Shown: positions 1 to 7,847 of the stretch, in pieces
How the letters are laid out: every line of letters begins with the position of its first letter
Position numbering within the stretch: position 1 is the stretch's first letter
Assembly: GCA_049889535.1 (NCBI GenBank)
Contig: JBMHDF010000017.1
Location: 8,851 to 72,850 of the forward strand
DNA: 64,000 nucleotides
DNA from: JAYQKL01 sp049889535
GTDB taxonomy: Bacteria > Pseudomonadota > Alphaproteobacteria > RS24
Direction of reading: 5' to 3'
Made by a program: the position numbers and the translations under genes
The notes under the pieces: model-generated
What the model was told of the DNA's origin: nothing
The model's input: only the letters and a program-made list of their open reading frames with translations
Database searches by the model: none

Positions 1-291
1 TGGTGTTTTGAAGCCGATGTGAATTTTAACATCACAAAAGCTAAAGCAATTTTGGAAGGGTATCAGTCCGTGCGCCCGCTTTCCGAGTCTGAGATACAAG
101 CCCTGCCTATTTTATCACGTGGCGCGGCTCTTCGATTCTTACTGACCCGCTTGCATGACTGGTTTAACCAAGACCCTGAAGCGCTGGTGCGGCCAAAAAA
201 CCCAACAGATTATTTGCGGCGCCTGAGGTTTCACAAAACCGCTACACGCCCGCAAGATTATGGCATCACATCAGGGGGCACCTCATCATGA
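1..291 (+). CDS. thrB: Homoserine kinase ThrB, C-terminal part (5' end outside window)
   Basis: The frame is open from the first base, so the gene begins upstream of the window and only about 96 C-terminal residues are present. The tail (SRGAALRFLLTRLHDW, then a YLRRLRFH motif) is typical of the alphaproteobacterial ThrB that belongs to the aminoglycoside-phosphotransferase-like fold rather than the GHMP type. The enzyme phosphorylates L-homoserine in threonine synthesis; threonine synthase lies nearby on the other strand. A GTG at 19 is in frame but internal. The stop overlaps the rnhA start as ATGA, which suggests translational coupling. The family assignment rests on the C-terminus and on the thrB-rnhA neighbourhood common in this class. 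Confidence 0.8.
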   Translation, partial: WCFEADVNFNITKAKAILEGYQSVRPLSESEIQALPILSRGAALRFLLTRLHDWFNQDPEALVRPKNPTDYLRRLRFHKTATRPQDYGITSGGTSS

Positions 292-722
292 ACGAGATTA
301 CCATTTATACTGATGGCGCTTGCTCCGGCAATCCCGGGCCTGGTGGCTGGGGCGTGCTGATTATTGAAAATGGACAGGAAACAAGTTTTTGTGGGGGCGC
401 GGCAGAAACCACAAATAATCGCATGGAAATGATGGCCGCAATTGAAGCCTTAAAACAAATTGAGCCTGGCACAAAGATTCGGCTGATAACAGACTCAAAT
501 TATCTCAAAGATGGCATCACAAGCTGGATTCATAATTGGAAGAAGCGCGGCTGGAAAACTGCTGCAAAGAAACCTGTGAAGAATGTCGATTTATGGCAAA
601 TGCTCGATGCTGAAAATAGCCGCCATAATGTGCAATGGGAGTGGATTAAAGGCCATGCCGGTCACGCAGGCAATGAACGTGCAGACGAATTGGCACGTGA
701 AGGCATGGCTCAATATTTATAA
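288..722 (+). CDS. rnhA: Ribonuclease HI
   Basis: This 144-residue protein is full length for bacterial RNase HI, which cuts the RNA strand of RNA-DNA hybrids such as primers and R-loops. The metal-binding carboxylates are visible: D9 in IYTDGACSGNPGPGG, E47 in NNRMEMMAA, D69 in LITDSNYL and D133 in NERADELA. H123 in the KGHAGH loop matches the catalytic histidine. A lysine- and tryptophan-rich stretch around residues 84-103 corresponds to the basic protrusion that grips the hybrid. The ATG overlaps the thrB stop by 4 bases. Everything expected of an active enzyme is present. Confidence 0.97.
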   Translation: MNEITIYTDGACSGNPGPGGWGVLIIENGQETSFCGGAAETTNNRMEMMAAIEALKQIEPGTKIRLITDSNYLKDGITSWIHNWKKRGWKTAAKKPVKNVDLWQMLDAENSRHNVQWEWIKGHAGHAGNERADELAREGMAQYL

Positions 723-731
723 GCTGGTGTC

Positions 732-1217
732 TTAAAGCTGGCCCAACATGGTTTCAGCGCCTGAATCTTTGGCTTCACCCGGATTGGATTCAACATTTAA
801 AACCTCAACAACCCCGTCACGCACAATCATTGAATAGCGTAAAGAACGCGTACCCATACCAAAGCCAGAACCATCCATTTCAAGCCCTATCGCGGCGGTG
901 AACTCCCCATTGCCATCAGCCAGCATCATGACTTTGCCATCGGCATTTTGTTGCTTGCCCCATGCGTCCATGACAAATGCATCATTCACAGATAGGCAGA
1001 TAATCGTATCCAAGCCTTTCTCGCGCAACGCTTCGGCTTGCTGAATAAAACCTGGCAAATGTTGATTTGAACAGGTTGGCGTAAACGCACCTGGCAGAGC
1101 AAAAAGCCCAACATTTTTGCCGCTAAAAAGCGCTTCAGTTGTGATGGGCGCAGGGCCCGCATCGCTCATATGCATGAACGTAATTTCCGGTAATTTGTCA
1201 CCTACTGAAATTGTCAT
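732..1217 (-). CDS. Peroxiredoxin, Prx5/AhpE-like redoxin
   Basis: A 161-residue thioredoxin-fold peroxidase. The signature PGAFTPTCS places the peroxidatic cysteine at residue 49, with the threonine at the usual -3 position, and a conserved arginine follows near residue 125 in GTRSLRYS. It belongs to the Prx5-type family that reduces hydrogen peroxide and alkyl hydroperoxides, usually with glutathione or thioredoxin. The glutathione-synthesis gene gshA is in this window, though not adjacent. It is convergent with rnhA across a gap of only 9 bases. A strong ribosome site (GGAG, 7 bases upstream of the ATG) supports the start. Confidence 0.93.
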   Translation of the reverse strand: MTISVGDKLPEITFMHMSDAGPAPITTEALFSGKNVGLFALPGAFTPTCSNQHLPGFIQQAEALREKGLDTIICLSVNDAFVMDAWGKQQNADGKVMMLADGNGEFTAAIGLEMDGSGFGMGTRSLRYSMIVRDGVVEVLNVESNPGEAKDSGAETMLGQL

Positions 1218-1419
1218 CAGTTTCTCCTATTGAAATAATGGTCTTGTTATAGAATAAGTTTCTTTTCAAAAAAACAAGCCCCATAAAGCATCAATCTGCA
1301 GGATTTGGGACAAAAAAGCCTGTATATTTAAATCCGGATACAACTTAGCAGTCTCATCATGCCTATTTTTTGTTTTTGCATTATTTCCAAACCCTCATTT
1401 TAGCGATAGGGTACAATTG

Positions 1420-1998
1420 ATGAATACTGCACAGAAAAAAACGCAAAGCCTTGCTGGTAAATTATTGCTGGCAACCCCGACGATTGGTGACACGCGCTTT
1501 AATCAAACTCTTATTTACCTTCATGAACATAATAACGAAGGCGCAATGGGCTTTGTCATTAATCAACAAGCCGAAGATATCGTACTCACTGATATTATCG
1601 AAAGCCTTGACCTGCCTGATGCTGAGCGCCCGACAAATGATCCCGTGTTTATTGGCGGGCCGGTTGATACAGGGCGCGGTTTTGTTTTGCATGACAGCAC
1701 CTATAAAAGCAGCTCTACTGTTTTTAATGCCAATGGGCAAATTGGGGTCACCGCCACTTTAGATGTTCTTGAAGTGCTATGCTCACGCCACCCTATTGAA
1801 AATGCCATTATCTTATTGGGCTATTCGGGTTGGGCAGCAGGTCAGCTTGAACAGGAATTAATTGAAAATGCCTGGCTGATTTGTGACTTTAATCTGGATT
1901 TGATTTTTGCCATTGCCCCTGAAAAGAAATATCAAGCAGGCATGAGCCTAATGGGCATTGATCCGGGCATGCTTAGTTCCGATCAGGGGTCAGCTTAG
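1420..1998 (+). CDS. YqgE/AlgH family protein (UPF0301)
   Basis: 192 residues, matching the compact YqgE/AlgH fold. Family hallmarks are LAGKLLLATPTIGD near the N-terminus, NEGAMGFVINQ, VFIGGPVD and YSGWAAGQLEQEL. The biochemical role is not established; AlgH was named from alginate regulation in Pseudomonas and the fold has been linked to regulation rather than catalysis. I start at the ATG at 1420; a TTG codon directly before it could add one residue. It is divergent from the peroxiredoxin across about 200 bases, and its end overlaps the convergent membrane-protein gene by 26 bases. Confidence 0.93.
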   Translation: MNTAQKKTQSLAGKLLLATPTIGDTRFNQTLIYLHEHNNEGAMGFVINQQAEDIVLTDIIESLDLPDAERPTNDPVFIGGPVDTGRGFVLHDSTYKSSSTVFNANGQIGVTATLDVLEVLCSRHPIENAIILLGYSGWAAGQLEQELIENAWLICDFNLDLIFAIAPEKKYQAGMSLMGIDPGMLSSDQGSA

Positions 1999-2950
1999 AG
2001 CGGCCAGGAAACAGAAAATATAAATTACTTGCCAAACACAGCAATATAGCGGTCATGGCTAAGGCAAATTCAAGCCATTCCGTGCTGATGCTATCTAGAA
2101 AATCTGATTGAAAATATAAAGTGACCCAGCCTAGCACACATAAAAACAGCAAAATATCAATCGACAAAACCACTGTCCGCCAGTAACGCCGCTCCGTCCA
2201 AGGCAGGCGCAATAAGGCACGATGCGCGAACACGACATAGGCTAAACCAACTAATAACAACAAACGTAGGAAAACAAGCCCATAGGTGAAATGGGTTGCC
2301 TCCCATCGTAAATATAAAATACCGCCTATTGATAGTGAAAAGAAGGCAGGCAATAAAAGCCGCCAGCGCTTTAGACGGTAGGCAGCTGGCACACATAAAA
2401 ATCCAAATACAGCTAAAGATGAAAGCAGAATTTGACGAAAAACAGTTTGGTTTTGCTCAAATTTTTTGTGGTAATTTCTATCCCAAATCCAAAATTTGGC
2501 ACGTGTTGGCGTTTCACCAATCAATAAAAACCGTTTCACTTCGCCTGGCATAAGCGATATTGGCAAGCGGTTAGGGAATTGCCGCACAGAGGTTGTTTCC
2601 TGATCGTCAGAACTCACAAGCCGGTAAGGTGTGACGGGCGCATTTTCGCGATAGCCCAAAACCGCCTGATGAAAAATATCACGCCCTGTAATGTGAAGGT
2701 CAAAAACAAGCGCAACATCACTGGTATTTTGAACGGCAAATTCGGTTTCATTGGGTCGCAGGCGCACCATTGTGTCGCTGACATTCATCACCCGCAATTG
2801 ATTGGAAACCAAAACAACATCAACACCGCTGGCCGCTTTGACAGGTAATGTAGCCAAAAAATAGGAAATCAATATGGCGCCAAAAGCCAAGTGAAACATA
2901 GCTATAAGCTGGCAAAAATTAAGTCTTTTGTATCCGTGAAGAGATTGCAT
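1973..2950 (-). CDS. Hypothetical membrane protein, periplasmic beta domain plus five TM helices
   Basis: I do not recognise this gene with certainty. From the ATG at 2950 it encodes 325 residues. It has an N-terminal signal or anchor segment, a predicted extracytoplasmic beta-rich domain of about 120 residues, and then about five hydrophobic helices ending at the C-terminus. The layout resembles the sensor half of 7TMR-DISM receptors, but no kinase, GGDEF or other output domain follows. It is the last gene of the ctaC-thrC run: a TTG at 2989, directly after the thrC stop, could extend it by 13 residues. The 3' end overlaps yqgE on the other strand by 26 bases. Confidence 0.6.
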   Translation of the reverse strand: MQSLHGYKRLNFCQLIAMFHLAFGAILISYFLATLPVKAASGVDVVLVSNQLRVMNVSDTMVRLRPNETEFAVQNTSDVALVFDLHITGRDIFHQAVLGYRENAPVTPYRLVSSDDQETTSVRQFPNRLPISLMPGEVKRFLLIGETPTRAKFWIWDRNYHKKFEQNQTVFRQILLSSLAVFGFLCVPAAYRLKRWRLLLPAFFSLSIGGILYLRWEATHFTYGLVFLRLLLLVGLAYVVFAHRALLRLPWTERRYWRTVVLSIDILLFLCVLGWVTLYFQSDFLDSISTEWLEFALAMTAILLCLASNLYFLFPGRSKLTPDRN

Positions 2951-2990
2951 GAAACAATTTTGCCAAATCTCATCCAAAAGAGCGAGCAAA

Positions 2991-4409
2991 TTATGCTTTA
3001 TTAATTGCGCGGGTTTTGGCGCGAATATAGTCTTGCACTTGCGCTAAATCATTTGGCAAATCATCACTGCGCTCTGGTTGTGACATCATATCAATAACCC
3101 GCTGCGGGGCTGGCGCGGGCTGGCCACAGGCTTTTTCCACAGAAGCAGGAAATTTTGCTGGATGGGCCGTGGCCAATGTCACCATCGGAATCGCGCTATC
3201 AAGCTGAGACTGCCATGCCGCACCAACCCCAATAGCTGTATGCGGGTCCAAAATCATACCTGTATCATTTTGTACTTTGCGCATCACCTCAAATGTTTGC
3301 GATTCATCAATTCTGACAGCCTCAAATTGAGATTTGATTTTCTCTCGCATGGTTTCTGAAAGTGTAAAACTTTTTTCAGTCGCGAGACGCGCCATCAGCG
3401 AACGCACCATATCGGAATCCCGCCCTGAAGCTTCATATAGTAAGCGCTCAAAATTACTCGAAACCTGAATATCCATTGACGGGCTGGCGGTTGCCACCAC
3501 ATCACCAATTTCATACACACCCGTCGCCAACACCCGTGCCAAAATATCATTCACATTGGTGGCTATCATCAAGCTGGCAATAGGCAGTCCCATTTTAGCC
3601 GCTACATAGCCTGCAAAAATATCGCCAAAATTACCTGTTGGCACAGAAAAACCAATGGGTTTTTGTGCGCCGACTAATTTTGCAGAAGCGGTAAAATAAT
3701 AAACCGTCTGCGCCATCACCCGCGCCCAATTAATGGAATTCACGCCCGCCAAACCAACCTGTTGGCGGAACTCTTTGTCGTTAAACATAGACTTTACTAA
3801 AGCCTGACAATCATCAAATGTGCCATCAACCGCAACCGCATGCACATTGTCATCTTGCGGGGTGGTCATTTGTTTGCGCTGCACATCAGAAACCCGCCCT
3901 TGCGGATATAAAATGAACACATCAATCGCTTCGCGCCCTCGAAAAGCTTCAATCGCCGCCCCGCCCGTATCGCCAGAAGTCGCACCAACAATCGTGGCGC
4001 GTTGACCGCGTTTGGCCAAAGCATCATCCATAAGTCGTGCCAAAAGCTGCATGGCCACATCTTTAAAAGCCAAAGTGGGGCCATGAAACAGTTCCAGCAA
4101 ATAATGCGCGCGACCATTTTCTTCTTTCAATGGCACTAGCGGGGCAACCTCTGGCGCCTCAAAACAAGCATAGGCTTGCTGGATAATTTCTTGAAACCGA
4201 CCCAAATCTGCATCTGCACCCAGAAACGGTGATAACACCTCAAAGGCCACTTCAGCATAAGTTTTATCCGCAAAACCACGAATGGTCGCATCAGATAAAC
4301 GCGGCCAAGTTTCAGGCACATAAAGACCGCCATCTGTCGCCAGTCCCGCCAGAAGCGTATCTTCAAAATTTAAGACGGGTGCCTGCCCGCGCGTGCTTAC
4401 ATATTTCAT
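2991..4409 (-). CDS. thrC: Threonine synthase
   Basis: A 472-residue PLP enzyme that converts O-phosphohomoserine to threonine. The N-terminus MKYVSTRG is characteristic of the family. The PLP lysine lies in HGPTLAFKDVA (about residue 116), the phosphate-binding region reads GATSGDTGGAAIEAF, and SVPTGNFGDIFAGYVA is also conserved. The length fits the long type II enzyme. I start at the ATG at 4409, whose A is shared with the surf1 stop (TGATG); a GTG one codon earlier is the alternative. Placing thrC after surf1 at the end of an oxidase operon is a common alphaproteobacterial arrangement with no known metabolic logic. Confidence 0.97.
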   Translation of the reverse strand: MKYVSTRGQAPVLNFEDTLLAGLATDGGLYVPETWPRLSDATIRGFADKTYAEVAFEVLSPFLGADADLGRFQEIIQQAYACFEAPEVAPLVPLKEENGRAHYLLELFHGPTLAFKDVAMQLLARLMDDALAKRGQRATIVGATSGDTGGAAIEAFRGREAIDVFILYPQGRVSDVQRKQMTTPQDDNVHAVAVDGTFDDCQALVKSMFNDKEFRQQVGLAGVNSINWARVMAQTVYYFTASAKLVGAQKPIGFSVPTGNFGDIFAGYVAAKMGLPIASLMIATNVNDILARVLATGVYEIGDVVATASPSMDIQVSSNFERLLYEASGRDSDMVRSLMARLATEKSFTLSETMREKIKSQFEAVRIDESQTFEVMRKVQNDTGMILDPHTAIGVGAAWQSQLDSAIPMVTLATAHPAKFPASVEKACGQPAPAPQRVIDMMSQPERSDDLPNDLAQVQDYIRAKTRAINKA

Positions 4410-5137
4410 CACAAATCATCATCTGGTTTTCTATGTTGAGGCAGGATGTGCCACAAAATGAAGATAACCACAAGTGTTAGTGCAAGACCATACCAAGTCA
4501 TCGCATATTCTAAATGGCGATTGGAAAACTGAACACGCGTCTGGCCCGCAATCGGCCCGCCTTCAAATCCGCTATCTGCGTCCAATTCAATAAAAAACGG
4601 TGCCACCTCAAGGCCTAAATAATCCGCCATTTGGTCAAGATCGCGTGAAAACCATAAATTATTTTTTGTGTCATTTTCGGGCTCAAACATGCCGCGTTTG
4701 CTTGGCCAACGCATCAAGCCAGAAAGATTATGATGCCCTTCAAGCTGCCCCTTTATACGGGTTTTTGGGTCTTTTAAACGGTCCGGCACAAACCCACGAT
4801 TGACCAGAATATAAGTGCCATCAAGCTGTTGAAGTGGCGTAATGACATGCACCCCCGTCGCGCCGCGATAGGCGCCTGCATACCAATAAATCTCTTTTTC
4901 ATAATTAAACTTGCCTGCAAACAGAACCCGCTTATACGCATCTTGCGCGGCGCTTAATTCTGGCCAGCGCCTTGCATTCGGTACCCATTCAGGCGGCGCG
5001 TCCAGACGCTCACTCACCCGCGCGATGAGAGCTTCTTTCCATGCCAAACGCTCCATTTGCCAATTGCCCAGCAGTATCAAAACAGCCAACACAAAAAGGC
5101 TCATCAGGCTTGCTATGATACGTGGTTTTCTCATCAT
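4409..5137 (-). CDS. surf1: SURF1 family cytochrome oxidase assembly protein
   Basis: 242 residues with the SURF1 topology: one TM helix near the N-terminus (residues about 8-24, ending in LGNWQMERLAWK), a large periplasmic domain, and one TM helix near the C-terminus (about 213-232) after HLEYAMTWYG. Family signatures include YWYAGAYRG, LVNRGFVP and NRHLEYAMTWYGLA. SURF1 helps insert heme a into subunit I of aa3 oxidase, which fits its place after ctaE. It is separated from ctaE by about 100 bases containing a hairpin terminator, so it may be transcribed partly by read-through or from its own promoter. It overlaps thrC by one base. Confidence 0.95.
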   Translation of the reverse strand: MMRKPRIIASLMSLFVLAVLILLGNWQMERLAWKEALIARVSERLDAPPEWVPNARRWPELSAAQDAYKRVLFAGKFNYEKEIYWYAGAYRGATGVHVITPLQQLDGTYILVNRGFVPDRLKDPKTRIKGQLEGHHNLSGLMRWPSKRGMFEPENDTKNNLWFSRDLDQMADYLGLEVAPFFIELDADSGFEGGPIAGQTRVQFSNRHLEYAMTWYGLALTLVVIFILWHILPQHRKPDDDL

Positions 5138-5170
5138 TTAGATATGCCACTATTTTGAGAAAAAGAAAGA

Positions 5171-5198
5171 GGGACGCCCCGAAAGGCGTCCCTTTTTT
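5171..5198 (-). terminator. Rho-independent terminator between ctaE and surf1
   Basis: The arms GGGACGCC and GGCGTCCC (5171-5178 and 5185-5192) form a perfect 8-bp stem with a 6-base loop. A T6 run follows on the plus strand (5193-5198), and a T-rich tract follows on the minus strand below 5171. It lies directly after ctaE and so could end or attenuate the oxidase transcript before surf1-thrC; the structure could work in both directions. Confidence 0.7.
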
Positions 5199-5240
5199 GT
5201 TGTGTGAATATCACGATAATGTTTCGCATCAGCTATAAGC

Positions 5241-6080
5241 TTAATGCGCGGCTGGTGCGCCAGCTCCCAACACATAAATAACCGCGAATAAAAACAGCCA
5301 AACGACATCAACAAAGTGCCAATACCAAGCCGCCGCTTCAAAGCCAAAATGCTGCTTGGATGTGAAATCCCCGCCCAATGCACGTAATAAGCAAACCAGC
5401 AAGAAAATCGTACCCACTAAGACATGGAAACCATGAAAGCCTGTCGCCATATAGAAGGTTGCGCCATAAATATGGCCAGAAAAACCAAAAGCGGCATGAG
5501 TATATTCATAAACCTGTAAAACTGTGAACAATGCCCCAAGCAGGCAAGTCAGAATTAGACCCCATTTCAGACCTTGCCGGTCATCATGCTGCAAGGCGTG
5601 ATGCGCCCATGTGACAGTTGTGCCACTGGTCAGCAAAATCAGTGTATTAATAAACGGTAAATGCCAAGGGTCAAAAGTCTCAATGCCTTGTGGTGGCCAC
5701 TGCCCGCCAGTTAATTCAGTCCGCAGCTCTTGCAAAGGATGGGCGGTCATCAGGCTGGCATCAAAATATGCCCAAAACCAAGCTACAAAAAACATCACCT
5801 CAGAGGCAATAAACATCATCATGCCATACCGATGGTGAAGCTGGACAACAGGTGTGTGATCGCCTTGATTGGCCTCGCGTATCACATCGCGCCACCAAGC
5901 ATACATCACATAAAGAACACCGACAAAACCAATGGTCATCACCCAATGCGTATAGTCATGCATAAACAGGACGGCACCAACGGCCAAAATAAAAACACTT
6001 ACCGATGCGATAAACGGCCATGGGCTGGGGTCAACCAAATGGTAGTCATGATTTTTTGCGTGTGCGTCAGCCATATTCAA
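5241..6080 (-). CDS. ctaE: Cytochrome c oxidase subunit III
   Basis: 279 residues with seven hydrophobic helices, the normal size for bacterial subunit III. The N-terminus (NHDYHLVDPSPWP) and the C-terminal AAAWYWHFVDVVWLFLFA are diagnostic, as are SEVMFFVAWFWAYF and GFHGFHVLVG. The subunit stabilises the catalytic core and the proton uptake path of the aa3-type terminal oxidase in the inner membrane. It lies 8 bases downstream of ctaG, in the oxidase operon. No DUF983 gene follows, although that small gene is often found here in related genomes. Confidence 0.97.
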   Translation of the reverse strand: MNMADAHAKNHDYHLVDPSPWPFIASVSVFILAVGAVLFMHDYTHWVMTIGFVGVLYVMYAWWRDVIREANQGDHTPVVQLHHRYGMMMFIASEVMFFVAWFWAYFDASLMTAHPLQELRTELTGGQWPPQGIETFDPWHLPFINTLILLTSGTTVTWAHHALQHDDRQGLKWGLILTCLLGALFTVLQVYEYTHAAFGFSGHIYGATFYMATGFHGFHVLVGTIFLLVCLLRALGGDFTSKQHFGFEAAAWYWHFVDVVWLFLFAVIYVLGAGAPAAH

Positions 6081-6088
6081 TCCCTTTT

Positions 6089-6685
6089 CTATCCTTTCGG
6101 GCTTAAAGTTTTTTCTGCAGACTTATTGTCTGCTGACTTTTCAGACCTGAAGAAAGTATATGACAAAGTGATGGTTTTGACATCATCCATTTCTTTGTCA
6201 TTCACAATTTCCGGGTCAATAAAAAATGTGACGGGCATATCAACACTCTGCCCGGGTTCAAGTACTTGCTCTGTGAAGCAAAAACAATCAATTTTCGAAA
6301 AATAATAACCGGCTTTTTGCGGCGTCACATTATAGGTCGCGGTGCCTGTAATGGTTTCATCTGTCAGGTTTTTAGCCTGATAAAAGGCTAAACCTGTCTC
6401 GCCAACTTTGAGCGCAACCTTTTCCGCTGGCGGGTTAAACGCCCACGGCATTTTACGGTTTAAGCTTGCATCAAAGCGTATCTCAATCACACGATCCCCT
6501 ATAGTCTGAGAAGCTTGTAGCGCCCGATTGGTGGTGCCACCAAAACCAGTAACACGGCAGAACAAGTCATAAAGCGGCACAGAGGCATAAGCCAACCCAA
6601 TCATCATCACCACACCGCCAATGCAAGCAATAAGCGTGCGGCGTTGTTTATTTTGTAAAATCTGAGGATTGGTTTCGTGGCTCAT
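6089..6685 (-). CDS. ctaG: Cytochrome c oxidase assembly protein CtaG/Cox11
   Basis: 198 residues: a short cytoplasmic N-terminus, one TM helix (about residues 17-37, followed by VPLYDLFCRVTGFGG) and a periplasmic immunoglobulin-like domain. The copper-binding signature IDCFCFTEQ is intact, with the conserved cysteine in VPLYDLFCR. Cox11/CtaG delivers copper to the CuB site of subunit I. It lies between the small CoxF-like gene and ctaE, as usual in alphaproteobacteria. Confidence 0.97.
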   Translation of the reverse strand: MSHETNPQILQNKQRRTLIACIGGVVMMIGLAYASVPLYDLFCRVTGFGGTTNRALQASQTIGDRVIEIRFDASLNRKMPWAFNPPAEKVALKVGETGLAFYQAKNLTDETITGTATYNVTPQKAGYYFSKIDCFCFTEQVLEPGQSVDMPVTFFIDPEIVNDKEMDDVKTITLSYTFFRSEKSADNKSAEKTLSPKG

Positions 6686-6703
6686 CTTTTTGAAAAATCT
6701 CTC

Positions 6704-6886
6704 TTATAAAGGTCGGTTCACAATATTGGCACCAAGTCGAACAACTGTAATGAGAAAAAACAGCACAACAAACGCACCCAATAAAAAGGCGGTCACGCGC
6801 GCGCGCCGGCGGCGGGTGGCCAGCAAGTCTTCGCTCCATGTACCAATTTCGGTGTTTTCATTTGTTTCTGTTTTTTTATCAGACAT
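6704..6886 (-). CDS. coxF: CoxF-like small single-TM protein
   Basis: A 60-residue protein with a hydrophilic N-terminus, a strongly basic block (ATRRRRARV, about residues 23-31) and one TM helix of about 20 residues (AFLLGAFVVLFFLITVV), followed by a short tail. Proteins of this size and shape occur between ctaB and ctaG in many alphaproteobacteria and are named CoxF; their role in oxidase assembly is inferred only from that position. It starts 2 bases after the ctaB stop. The basic stretch just before the helix predicts a cytoplasmic N-terminus. Confidence 0.8.
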   Translation of the reverse strand: MSDKKTETNENTEIGTWSEDLLATRRRRARVTAFLLGAFVVLFFLITVVRLGANIVNRPL

Positions 6887-6888
6887 GT

Positions 6889-7824
6889 TTAACCTTGTGT
6901 TGAACCTAAAAGTTGATCTGCTGGCAAACTGGCAAAAAGCAGAAATAAGTAAAAAATGGAATATACAAATAAACGCCGCGCAGGTTGGTCAAGCTGCGTT
7001 TTATCCGCAAGTAATAACCAAACCGCCAACACCAAAAAAATTGCATTTAAGCTCAGTGCGGTTAGGCCATAAAATAGCCCCGCATAGCCCATTGCATAGG
7101 GAAGAAAACTTACGCCGACGAGTACCAAGCTATATAAAACAATCTGCAAGCGGGTAGCCTCTATGCCTGCGGTCACAGGCAACATAGGCACATTAACCGC
7201 TTTATATTCGGCATTTTTTAACAGCGCCAATGCCCAAAAATGCGGCGGCGTCCAAAAAAAGATAATGGCAAAAAGGATAATTGAATAAAGACCAATGTCA
7301 CCCGTCGCCACTGCCCAGCCAATCATTGGCGGAAATGCACCAGCCGCCCCACCAATAACAATATTTTGAGCGGTGTTGCGCTTAAGCCAAATCGTATAAA
7401 CAACAGCGTAAAAGAAAATGGTAAATGCCAGCAAACTCGCTGCTGTCCAGTTAATAAACACACCCAAACAAAAAACCGAAATACCCGCCAGCCATAACCC
7501 GAAAGCCAAAGCTGTTGATTGATCAATGCGCCCTGACGGAATAGGCCGCAATGCTGTGCGCGTCATTTGGGCGTCAATATCAGCGTCATACCACATGTTT
7601 AATGCAGCAGAAGCACCCGCCCCAATGGCGATGAACAAAAGCCCTGCAAAAGCCATTACAGGATGCACACTCACTGGCGCGACAACCAAGCCAATAAAGG
7701 CTGTAAAAACAACCAAAGACATTACGCGCGGCTTTAACAGCTCAAAATAATCTGCGGCAGAGCCGGCATCTGTCATAGATACCGGCTCTTGCGCCTTTTC
7801 ATTTTGTCCCAAACTTTTGGTCAT
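6889..7824 (-). CDS. ctaB: Heme O synthase (protoheme IX farnesyltransferase)
   Basis: A 311-residue UbiA-superfamily prenyltransferase with about nine TM helices. The first aspartate-rich site reads NMWYDADIDAQMTRTA, followed by RPIPSGRI, both typical of CtaB. The second conserved region is FWTPPHFWALAL. The enzyme transfers a farnesyl group to heme b to give heme O, the precursor of heme a. It stands between ctaD and coxF. No ctaA (heme A synthase) gene is visible in this window, so that step must be encoded elsewhere. Confidence 0.97.
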   Translation of the reverse strand: MTKSLGQNEKAQEPVSMTDAGSAADYFELLKPRVMSLVVFTAFIGLVVAPVSVHPVMAFAGLLFIAIGAGASAALNMWYDADIDAQMTRTALRPIPSGRIDQSTALAFGLWLAGISVFCLGVFINWTAASLLAFTIFFYAVVYTIWLKRNTAQNIVIGGAAGAFPPMIGWAVATGDIGLYSIILFAIIFFWTPPHFWALALLKNAEYKAVNVPMLPVTAGIEATRLQIVLYSLVLVGVSFLPYAMGYAGLFYGLTALSLNAIFLVLAVWLLLADKTQLDQPARRLFVYSIFYLFLLFASLPADQLLGSTQG

Positions 7825-7847
7825 TTGGTTTTTCCGTTCCAGACTGC

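Noticed and set aside
5730..6305. A 191-codon open frame on the plus strand opposite ctaE and ctaG
   Set aside because: It lies across two well-conserved oxidase genes, has no recognisable motif and has a composition typical of the opposite strand of membrane-protein genes.
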